Shown here: positions 1 to 8,400 of the stretch, piece after piece | How positions within the stretch are numbered: the stretch's first letter is position 1 | Layout: every line of letters starts with the position of its first letter | NCBI GenBank assembly: GCA_015499985.1 | Contig: JAAAUF010000799.1 | Coordinates: 6,672 to 17,755, forward strand | Origin: Haplosporangium gracile | Lineage: Eukaryota; Mortierellomycota; Mortierellomycetes; Mortierellales; Mortierellaceae | Length of the DNA: 11,084 nucleotides | Reading direction: 5' to 3' | Notes under the pieces: model-generated | Databases searched by the model: none | Told to the model about the DNA's origin: nothing | What the model saw: the letters and a program-made list of their open reading frames with translations, nothing else | Translations under genes and position numbers: made by a program

Positions 1-29
1 TTTTTCGAGGCGCCATCATCCTACAACGC

Positions 30-35
30 TTTATT
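30..35 (-). terminator. Candidate poly(A) signal AATAAA of the F-box gene
   Basis: The plus strand reads TTTATT, which is AATAAA on the minus strand, about 30 nt downstream of the F-box stop codon. This is a plausible cleavage/polyadenylation signal and implies a very short 3' UTR. No transcript evidence is available. Confidence 0.45.
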
Positions 36-65
36 GTTTGTCCGCTTTTCGCTGCTACAGCTTCG

Positions 66-2420
66 CTAGACGATAGTACTACGAGCATAACGGACCTTGT
101 TAAGACAGAACTCTCTCAACACCGTTAACAGTGTCATCTGAGGAATCAGTCTCTGCTTGAACTCGTCTCCAAACTTCCACCCGTCTTCCCCTCCTTCGTC
201 GTCATCGCTCGGTGACGCTGTGCTCGAGGAGGTCGATGACGTTGACAAAAAAGAAGAGACGGAAACGCTTCTTGAGCGAGATTGTCTCCACGCTGTTTCC
301 TCAGTCGCTGCAACTGGGAGGGGTGGAGGGCTGGCAGAGTTTGATGATGATGATAATCCTAAGGAAGAAAAAACTGACGAGGTTGACGAGGACGATTCAG
401 AGGAAGAAGAAGATCCAGATGACTTCGAGGCATGAGACGATACCCGCGACGTGGATCGAGAGGGAGAGGATGTAGCGTTGCTGGTCGGTGAAAAAGAGGA
501 ACCACCTGTCGAAGACTCAGGAATCGAAGGAGGCACTCCCAAAATATCAGGAAAATACGAGGTCGAGATCGACGGTGGTGAAACAAGCGACGATCCATCT
601 GAAAAATGAGCCCAATCGAAATCATAATCTTCACCACCACGATCCAATAGGGTGGTCATCTCGCCTGCTGCTCTCCCCGAATCCTGGGCTACACTGCTTC
701 CAGTTCCAGTCAGTACTGTTGTCGGTCCCGAAACCTGCACCTTGGATGTCGTCTTGAGGAAGAGTGGAACAGAGGAAGGTGGTGCGAACAAGGGTGAAGG
801 AGACGGGGACGGGTATGAAGAACTCTTCGAGATCAAGGTGGCGACGACCGATTTGGAAGAGTTATTTCCTGCCGATGCTGATGTTCGAGTCTGTTTGGTG
901 GACCTCTTCTTCGTTGCTCTTGATGCTGATGCAGCAGAGGAAGAACATGATCCCGAACTGGTGATTCTGCGAGAGGTCTTCCTCTTCCTTGTTGAGATGG
1001 AGGGCGGTGAAGCAGGCATCGAGATGTGGCCCAGAGACAGGACTTCCAGTCCCAGACAAGCCCAAGGTCGAGCAAATAATGCCATTGCCTCCTCTATACG
1101 GATCCACTTTTCGTTGCTTGCCAATCGAAATACTCGCAGGTTACTACAGTGGGTCAAGATCCGTGCCGCATTGACAATATCCCGCGATTGTCCCGACTCG
1201 TCCTGCATCGATTCCTCCTCACCTCCGTCCCAGTACGAGTCCTTGGCGAATGCTCCGATTCCGTGATTCAAAATATCCAGCTCAAATAAACCTCCTCCAC
1301 CACCTCCTCCTCCTCCTCCCAGCCCAAAACCTGCTGCCCCTCCTCCACCACCGCCGTCATGCGGATGTTGGTGTGGGTATCTGCGCCGAATACACAAATC
1401 GACCGCAACAAGCGTCCTGCTCTTACAAATCAATGTATCCGTCAACATCCGTCCCAAATACGAAATTTCGGCTCCAAAAGAAGTCAGTCGCTCCGCACTC
1501 TCTGCCAACGCTGACAGCTCAAAGTCTTGCAAGGTATTAAACCGATCGACCCCAAAACAATACCCTGCAGTGAACTGAATCGACTGGAGTTCAGGACAAA
1601 ACACCCTCAGAATCGAACTCAGCTTGAGCAAATCCCGTCCCTGTCGTGAATCATTATTGTTGGTTGGTCCCCAGGTTCCCGAGAATGAGATTCGTCGGAG
1701 GTTAGGGCAAAATCGAGTCAAGTCATCCAGAACTGCACCCTGACTGTTGACATGTAGATATCCGAGTGCAATTTCTTCCAAGGAGGACAAGGTTGCAAGC
1801 CCATCCAATTGTGTAATCCCATCCACAGAACTGAGACTTAATCGCAACAGACCCGAACTGCCGTTGAGAACAGATGCCAACGAGCGACCGACAAGACTGC
1901 AATTGGACAGGCAGAGGTCTCGCAGTTGAGTCATCCTTGCCAGGGCCATGAACTGTAGATCTGCCAATGGTTGCCCTGATCCTGTCCATGTCAGATGCTG
2001 GAGGGCCGGGTTGGCGTCGAGGAAGGGCACGGCCCACTCGTGCTGCTGCGAGATGATGAGCTGCTGCAGATGGGTCGAGAGGAATGGGCCCTGGTGATAT
2101 TGTCCGATGGGATCACGAAAGACGCGAAAGTAAATGCTGGCCTTTTGGAGGACTCGGAGGGGTACATAGCGCATCAGGGCTCCATCATAGTACCGCCAGA
2201 GGACTGGAAGAAGGATCCGACGCCAGGTCTGACAGACGGCAGTGCAGGTAAGGAGATCCTTAGGGGCAAAGAGGGTGACAGGGATAGTGTTGAAGGTAAA
2301 AGTGCCAGTGTAAGGGTCGGGTAGGATGGTGCGTCGGCAGAGAGGGATCTGCTGACCGACCATAACGACGATTTCGGGGATATCGAGCGGGCTGAGGCCA
2401 GGTGGAATAAAGTCGGGCAT
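66..2420 (-). CDS. F-box / leucine-rich-repeat (RNI-like) protein with a Ser-rich insertion
   Basis: Single-exon gene of 784 codons. It is probably the substrate-recognition subunit of an SCF (Skp1-cullin-F-box) ubiquitin ligase. An F-box-like region spans about residues 10-76: a first helix (SPLDIPEIVVMVGQQI), a loop, then DLLTCTAVCQTWRRILLPVLWR. Degenerate leucine-rich repeats follow from about 139 to 346 (for example LQHLTW, LRDLCLSNCSL, LLRLSLSSV, LEEIALG, LRRISFSG, LQSIQF). They resume at about 413-468 (LRVFRLASNEKW, LEVLSLGHI). A Gly-rich tract (about 356-377) splits the repeats. A Ser/Pro-rich, probably disordered stretch (about 469-745) with basic patches (RKRKTSRR, KKRSTKQTR) precedes a last repeat-like piece (FKQRLIPQMTLLTVLREFCL). 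The ATG is the first in frame after an upstream in-frame TAA; its -3 base is C, so the context is only moderate. The style matches F-box proteins expanded in Mortierella-type fungi. The substrate is unknown. Confidence 0.85.
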   Translation of the reverse strand: MPDFIPPGLSPLDIPEIVVMVGQQIPLCRRTILPDPYTGTFTFNTIPVTLFAPKDLLTCTAVCQTWRRILLPVLWRYYDGALMRYVPLRVLQKASIYFRVFRDPIGQYHQGPFLSTHLQQLIISQQHEWAVPFLDANPALQHLTWTGSGQPLADLQFMALARMTQLRDLCLSNCSLVGRSLASVLNGSSGLLRLSLSSVDGITQLDGLATLSSLEEIALGYLHVNSQGAVLDDLTRFCPNLRRISFSGTWGPTNNNDSRQGRDLLKLSSILRVFCPELQSIQFTAGYCFGVDRFNTLQDFELSALAESAERLTSFGAEISYLGRMLTDTLICKSRTLVAVDLCIRRRYPHQHPHDGGGGGGAAGFGLGGGGGGGGGGLFELDILNHGIGAFAKDSYWDGGEEESMQDESGQSRDIVNAARILTHCSNLRVFRLASNEKWIRIEEAMALFARPWACLGLEVLSLGHISMPASPPSISTRKRKTSRRITSSGSCSSSAASASRATKKRSTKQTRTSASAGNNSSKSVVATLISKSSSYPSPSPSPLFAPPSSVPLFLKTTSKVQVSGPTTVLTGTGSSVAQDSGRAAGEMTTLLDRGGEDYDFDWAHFSDGSSLVSPPSISTSYFPDILGVPPSIPESSTGGSSFSPTSNATSSPSRSTSRVSSHASKSSGSSSSSESSSSTSSVFSSLGLSSSSNSASPPPLPVAATEETAWRQSRSRSVSVSSFLSTSSTSSSTASPSDDDEGGEDGWKFGDEFKQRLIPQMTLLTVLREFCLNKVRYARSTIV
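1291..1355 (-). repeat. CCT/CCA trinucleotide-rich tract coding poly-Gly
   Basis: Imperfect CCT/CCA triplet runs (the purest at 1303-1319) encode two Gly blocks at about residues 356-361 and 368-376 of the F-box protein. A short GAAGFGLG-type spacer separates them. Triplet runs of this kind are prone to length change by slippage. The tract falls between two leucine-rich repeats, where a flexible loop could be tolerated. Confidence 0.7.
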
Positions 2421-2854
2421 TTGTATGATGTGTACTTGGTTGCTGGTGATAAGATATGCGATTGTCTGGGAAAAATATGTTTTTTGTCCTTTGTCTTAAA
2501 GAGTGTAATAGGTGTTTGTTTTTTGGAAGTTGAGTATGAGGGATGGAAGGGAGTGGGTGAAGAAAAGCAAAGAGGATGAAGGTAGAGAGGAGGAGCAGTG
2601 GAGGAGATTTGACTGTGGGCGTAGAGGGTGATGAGTATGAGGAGAGTCGGGATAAGAAAACTGAATGGCTATTCTTTTGGGCAGGAGTGGTTGTTGTCGT
2701 TTGCTGCTGTGTTTAGATGTGAATGTATGTATCCTTTGGGTGACTTGAAATACTTGATGGTCCAATCGGCCTGGTGAAAGGTCATGGTTGATGAAAAATG
2801 AGGAAGGAGCAGAAGGAAAGGAAGGTGAAAAGAGTGCTTGGCGGATAAAAAGGT

Positions 2855-2862
2855 CTTATATA
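2855..2862 (-). promoter_or_regulatory. TATA-like element upstream of the F-box gene
   Basis: The minus strand reads TATATAAG, a good match to the TATA box, 435 nt upstream of the F-box start codon. If used, it would give a long, pyrimidine-rich 5' leader of roughly 400 nt that could contain an intron. The position is the only support, so this is a candidate. Confidence 0.35.
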
Positions 2863-4236
2863 CGAGAAGAGAGAGGGCGATAGATCGAGTCCTCGAGAGG
2901 GAGTGAATGAGAAAGAGCGAGGGACAGTGTCAGCTCCGATTTGGTTGATTGGATACACGCAACTGACTGAATGTATTAATGTCGATGTCCAAAGGAAAAG
3001 GAAAAGGGCAAGGCAGAAGACCAAAACAGATAATGAAAAGACGCAAAGGGTGATCACGCAGAACAAGAAAAGGATTGGATAATGGAGATGGAGAAAGCGG
3101 TATTTGAGAAGATTTCAAACAACAACAAAGACAGATACAATGATAGCACTGTAGTTCATTATCCACTGCGCCTAAGCACCTCTGTCAATGTACATTCAAA
3201 TACACATTGTTGTTTTGTTCGCGGAAAAACAGGTTATTTCAAACCGCTTTTAACGGAAGGAGAGCAAGAAAAAGACAGGAAAGAAGACATATCATTTTCT
3301 GCTTTTTCGTTCCTAAGGATGGATGACCTTGTATTGTCTGCTTCATGTCATCAACTCCTCTATTTTTCTATGTTGTACAATGATTTGCTCCTTGAGGAAC
3401 AAGAATAAGGGAAGGGTTGTCTAGTGGGTGGATAATAATAAAAGGATGAGTACCTGGTCTCGTTGTGTTTAAAAATGGAATATGTCTGGCAAAAAAAAGA
3501 AAGAGGGAGCTCAGCCGGAACTGACAGCTGTGTGAATAAGTATGACAGTACGTGTCCGCGATAAGGGGGAGAGGGAATGAGTGCATGTCGACGATGAACA
3601 AAAGACAACGAGAAGGGAATGAGCGAACGAAATTTGATTCAGAGGAAAAACAAAAAAAGAGCGCGTTTCGTGACTGACATGAACGACTGAAAGGGGACAG
3701 GCACCCAAAGTTATGCTTCGATTGCCGTGCTCCTTCCCTCACTTTAATTTTCATGCTGCAGCTTGCAAACCAGCGCACCACAGAGCGTAAAGGAACGGAC
3801 CGAGAGACGAAATAGCCTAACAAAGAGGACGACCAAATGGCCGGCTACTTGTCTAGAGCTGCATGGAACGCACAAACATATCCATCATCCATTGGCGTTA
3901 CTGTATTCGTTTCCTTCTACTTTTTCTCACCAGTGGTTCTGCAGCAACTCGCGTTTTGCCACTTTCACATTCTTCTTTCTTTTTTTCTTGTAGTCTTGCT
4001 AGTGTAAAAGGCCCGCGATTCGAAGCACTAGAGTTCCATTGGTTCCCATTTAGTGCTTTTATCCTCCGAGGTTTGTCTAGGCCCATTCGTGAAAAAATAT
4101 TCGCTGACGGGTAATAGGTAGGGGGTGAAGAGGGCTCGACTGCCATATATATGAATTTGTCCGCCGAATCGGGTTGATAACAAGCCCCTGTTAACGAGGG
4201 AAGTTGCGATGTTGTTCTCTTTTATCGCTTCCAATA

Positions 4237-4250
4237 GCCTGTGAACAGGC
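4237..4250. repeat. Short perfect hairpin followed by a T tract
   Basis: GCCTGTGAACAGGC forms a 5-bp GC-rich stem with a TGAA loop, or 6 bp with a 2-nt loop. A T10 run lies 24 nt downstream at 4275-4284. Neither lies in a recognised gene. Its role is unknown. Confidence 0.4.
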
Positions 4251-4694
4251 GATTGTGTTGTCTGAGTGCAGTCCTTTTTTTTTTCTTGAAGGCTTTGTTT
4301 CCACCCCAAACACTATTCATTCAGTTTGAACGTTTTCCTTCGTTTTACGAGTTTCTTCCAATAATAATCATCGCCTGCTAGATCCGCAAATACGTGTTTA
4401 ACCCAAACAGGTTCCTCCGCCCATACCCGCTGTACACATTTTTTTTTTTTTTGTTGATCCTTGACAATGGTGAGCGAATGAAACGGTAGTGGAGTAAGTT
4501 AGTAGTAGTCGTGGTGGAAAGAGCGAAAATAAAGGGGTCGGAGGGGTGGAACGAAGGAAGAAAGAAAGGGGAGAAGAAGTAGGCGGGTAAACGAGTAAAA
4601 AGAAAATTAATGAAAAAAGGCATACTTCTTATTTCATTGCACACTAAATAGAAAAGTTGTGATTGACAAAGACATACGAAAGGAATAAAGCAAG

Positions 4695-4785
4695 TGATCG
4701 ACGCTTGGTCATCCCTGTTGTCGCGACTGATCGACGATCAAACGGCTCATCCCTATCGCCAACCACTGATCAGTCGTTTTTTATT
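4695..4785. repeat. GATC-rich inverted-repeat cluster
   Basis: TGATCGACG occurs twice, at 4695-4703 and 4728-4736. CGACTGATC (4724-4732) is exactly mirrored by GATCAGTCG (4768-4776), which overlaps the perfect palindrome ACTGATCAGT (4765-4774). TTTTTTATT follows at once. A 9-bp stem with a 35-nt loop is possible. No coding function is visible. Confidence 0.5.
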
Positions 4786-5145
4786 AAAAAAAAAAAGAGC
4801 TTCCGTATCAAAGTTGATCAAAAGTACCCATTCCTAGCTCATCCTTCAGTTTTTGAGTTTCCTTCTGCATGAATGTGGGAGGGAAGTTGGAAGACTACCT
4901 AATTCGAACATTACCTATTTTACATTAACATGAAGGTTGACAAACGGATTAAATCCTAACTCTTTCTCAGATGGAGGGAAAAAAAAAGGAGGTTACTACT
5001 TTGACAATATCGTAGAAGCAGAGTTCATAACGCGAAAATAAGAGGCGGCGCCACTTCGCCCTTTTACCAATTGCAGTTGCCGCCATACTCTTGTCTACTC
5101 TCTCCCTGTCGTCGCGCCTCTTCTTTTTCTCAACCCCCTAAAGCC

Positions 5146-5170
5146 CTATGGGTTAATTGGTCCATGGGTT
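5146..5170. repeat. Imperfect inverted repeat CCCTATGG / CCATGGG
   Basis: CCCTATGG and CCATGGG flank the 10-nt segment GTTAATTGGT, giving a 7-bp stem with one bulged base. The loop contains AATTGGT (5155-5161), the exact reverse complement of ACCAATT at 5066-5072. The pair gives two opposed CCAAT boxes about 83 bp apart. No gene start that they would serve is apparent. Confidence 0.35.
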
Positions 5171-5302
5171 GATGTAATGAGAAAAGAACGCATCACTTCG
5201 AATCCTTGGAGCACAAAAGATCTCAATCCGTTTAGAAAGAAGCAAAATAAGGTAGAACATTGGATGAACGATAAAAGAGGGGGGTTGTTATTCCAAAAAC
5301 TA

Positions 5303-5310
5303 TATTTACA
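5303..5310 (-). promoter_or_regulatory. PUF-type element UGUAAAUA in the vigilin 3' flank
   Basis: The minus strand reads TGTAAATA, an exact match to the UGUANAUA site bound by Pumilio/PUF proteins, including the UGUAAAUA form preferred by yeast Puf3. It begins 172 nt after the vigilin stop codon, on the sense strand. It can work only if the 3' UTR reaches this far, which the sequence alone cannot show; I see no AATAAA in this flank. Confidence 0.4.
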
Positions 5311-5363
5311 AGAGCGCTACTGCATTTTCGGTAAGAAAAAAAGGGCGAAATAGCTGGATGGCT

Positions 5364-5381
5364 ACCCTGTTGCTTCAGGGT
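5364..5381 (-). repeat. Hairpin in the vigilin 3' flank
   Basis: ACCCTG and CAGGGT form a perfect 6-bp, GC-rich stem around a 6-nt loop (AAGCAA on the sense strand). It begins about 100 nt after the vigilin stop, followed on the sense strand by a T7 tract (5336-5342). It is probably part of the 3' UTR. The role is unknown. Confidence 0.4.
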
Positions 5382-5481
5382 GGAGGACAAAAAAAGAAAA
5401 CCACCCATAATTAATTAATATCTAGAAAAAAGGTAGTTGTACACATACTCCTTGATAACTGCTACTCAAGCCTTCCTTAGC

Positions 5482-8400
5482 TTAAGCACGCTTCTCGGAG
5501 CTGTTGACGACGCGAAGAATGGCCAACTTGGCCTTCTCAACGCCCTCCTTGGATCCGGTGATGGTGATCAACTCTTCGCCGCGAGCAATCTTGGTCGAAG
5601 TTCCAGACTCGGCCTCGATCTGCTTGATGTTGTTGCCTCCCGATCCAATAATCAATCCGTGGTAGTTCGTAGGGACACGGATCTTGAGGACATGGGTAGA
5701 GGCGCGAGCCTTCTCCAACAAGCTCTGGAGACGCTTCTCAACAGCCTCGCAAGCAGTCTCGGTACCCTGCAACTGGACAGTGTACTGGGCCTCATCACTC
5801 TCCTCGGCAGATCCAGACAAGTCGTACAACTCCCAGGAGAGACCGTCGGTCAAACCATGGGTGACCTGGTCCTCATCGGCATCGATGCGCTTGTTGGCGC
5901 CGTTGTTGTTGCGACTACCCTCACCACGGGGCAGGACAACAACGACGTTGAACTCGTTGCGGTACTTCCAGACACCATCGCCAAAGACAGCCTGGCGGTA
6001 ACGCTTGGGGATGCTGAACGAGCGGCTGGCGGAGCTCTTGATCCTGGCCTCGAGGTCGACCTTAGCCTTCTCACAGTTCTCGCGGAGACCCTTAATGGTG
6101 ACACGCTCGTTAACAGCGTTGTCAGAAGTAGCCTCGGCATCCTTGCCACCCTCCTTCTTGTTCTTGTTGTTGGGGAATTGGATGCGGACATTGTGGCGGT
6201 TCTCGATCTCCTTGACGTGCGAGAACTGGGGTCCAATGACCTGGCGGTGCTGGGAAGCGGGGATCTGGATCGAGATGGTGGTCCAGCTGTCCTGCTCGGC
6301 GACCATGGCCAACATCTCGGCCTTGATCTTCTCGACAATGGTCTTGTCTCCCTTCAACAGAACGGCATTGTTGGTGCTCTGGAACTTCACCAAGCCAGCC
6401 TGGGCAGACATCTCCGAGGGACCACCAGCCTTAGCAATGATCTCGCGCAAGGTCGATCCACCCTGACCAATCAAGATCTTGTGGTGCTTGTTGTCGATCT
6501 CGACAAGCTCCTCAACCTGCGACTTTTGGGCCTCGATAATCTCCTGGATGGCTTTCTGGGCCTGTTTCAAGCCAGCCTTAGGACCGTTAATGACCAAGCG
6601 AACCTCGGCCTTCTCATCAGAGTCGGTCGAACGACGAATGTCAATGCGGGTCTGAGAGGACTCCTGGATCTCGTTGATCTTGGCTCCGCTGCGTCCGACA
6701 ATATGGGGCAACATCTTGGGCTCGACAACCAACTCGAGGGTGTTGTTATTCTCCTTCTCGTAGTCGAGCAACTCGAGGAGCTCCTCCTTGGCGCCCTTGA
6801 CACCCTTCTTGCCTCCGCTGACCAAGACAACGTTCAACTTTGACTGGTCTTCGTCATCCTCCAAATCGGCAGCCTTGGGGAACTGGATACGAACTCCGTA
6901 CTTCTCCTCGAGGCGGCGGACATAGTGGCCCTTGGTACCGATCAAGGCGCTGTGGTGAGCAACAGGGATGTTGAGTTTAGCGACGGTGGCATCGGCAATC
7001 TGCTCAACCATCTTGATGATGGTCTCCTTGGCAGTCTCAACGTTCTTCTTGACTCCTTGGATGGTGACCTCCATGGTCTCGTTACCAGTCTTTTTCTTGG
7101 TCTTGTCGTCGGCACCGGCGGCACGGTCGTTCAAGTCAAACTTGACTTGGAACTGCTCAGTCAACTTGTTGATGTTGGCACCTCCCTTTCCGATCACGTG
7201 AGGAGAAGCGGTGGCGGGGATGTCAAAGGTGGCGGTGTATGAGTTCATGACCTGTTGGTGCTTGGTCTCCTCGACCAAGGCGAGGATCTCGCGAGCAACG
7301 CGCTCAACCTCGTCTTTGGGTCCCTTGATGACGATCGAATCCTCGGTCAGGACAGGGGTGCCAGTCTTCTTGGTAACATCAGCCGAGCCAGCGCGGGGAA
7401 GACCAAGACGGACAGAGGTGGTGGGCTCAAGACCCATGATGGCGTTCAAAGTCGATCCCTTGGTTCCAATGACGTTGCGGTGGAGACGGACAGGGACAGA
7501 GAGGACCTTGGTACTGAAATCGGTGGCGTCATTGGCGAGCTTGTCGACCTCCTGCTTGGCAGCCTCCAAAGCAGCACGAATCTTGGCAACATCAGAGGCA
7601 TCAACGCCCTCCTGGACTTCAAAGACAAGGATGATCTCGTGCGAGTCACTGTTTGGGTCGGGGACAATGACCTCGACACCATGGGCCTCACGGAGACGGT
7701 TGATGTTCTGGCCCTTGCGACCGACAATGTGAGGGTGCAAGAGGGGCTCGACCTGTACAGTGTCAAAGAGAACGGGCGTCATGGCCTTAACAGCCTCCTG
7801 GACCTTAGCGCGAGCAGCCTCGACCTCGGAGCGGGACTTGGCAACGATCTCGATAGTGACAGCGGTCTGGTCCTCGGTTCTGGGGGCGCTGATTTGGACG
7901 CCTTCGTGATCCTGCTCGATCTTGCGCAACTTGTTGCGAGCGCTCAAGTACTTCGTGACGTGACGGGCGTGCTCAGTCTTGTTCTTGCCAGCGACGGGCT
8001 TGTGGATGACAGTGACATCAACGGACTCGACCTGGGAGCTGTTGGCCTTCTCCATGATCAAGGTCAAGGCAGGGATTAACTCGGCCTCGGGTCCACGAAC
8101 AACGATCGAGTCAGAGGTAGAGTCGACAGGAGGAATTTCGATGGTGCATCCGGTGGCGGCGTGGATCTCGTTAATGTGGACACCCTTGGTGCCGACCAAG
8201 AAGCGGTGCTGGCGCTTGGGGATGTTGATGGTCATGACGCGAGTGGTGCGCTCGATCTCCCTGTAGTGATCCTCGATGCGCTCGATGGCCTTGCGAATAC
8301 TCTTGCGGTCGCCCTGGATGACGATGGCAGTGTCCTTGGCATCCTCGTCGTTCTCGTCGTCCTGGGAAGAGACGTGGAAGGGCATGTTGATCCTGGTATT

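Larger units (their letters stand above)
2421..5481. other. 3-kb intergenic spacer, no convincing gene
   Basis: This spacer separates two minus-strand genes. Positions 2421 to about 2900 are the probable promoter and leader of the F-box gene; the minus strand there is pyrimidine-rich (especially 2540-2650), as many fungal leaders are. Positions from about 5200 to 5481 are the probable 3' UTR of the vigilin gene. The middle holds only short open frames (up to about 150 codons) of biased composition and no recognisable domain. It also has homopolymer tracts (T14 at 4439-4452, A11 at 4786-4796, T10 at 4275-4284) and several short inverted repeats listed separately. I found no tRNA, rRNA or transposon protein. 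An unannotated non-coding RNA cannot be excluded. Confidence 0.7.

Noticed and set aside
652..1266. 204-codon plus-strand open frame and other plus-strand frames over the F-box gene
   Set aside because: They are shadows of the low-complexity Ser/Gly-rich part of the minus-strand gene. No domain is seen, and the minus frame has F-box and repeat motifs.
3368..3823. 151-codon minus-strand open frame in the spacer
   Set aside because: Its composition is rich in Ser, Phe, Arg and Cys with no recognisable motif, it overlaps other random frames, and no promoter or splice pattern supports it.
5142..5215. tRNA-like signals: TGGGTTAATTGG (A-box-like) and ACTTCGAATCC (B-box-like) 46 nt apart
   Set aside because: The spacing fits a tRNA, but the T stem (ATCAC with CCTTG) and the acceptor stem do not pair, and no anticodon arm is apparent. 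At most it is a decayed remnant or chance.
5437..6843. 468-codon plus-strand open frame, with companions at 7255-8079 and 8161-8520
   Set aside because: They lie exactly in the antisense codon register of the vigilin gene and consist of Leu/Gly/Asp-rich text with no domain. The sense strand encodes clear KH repeats, and codon bias explains the lack of antisense stops.
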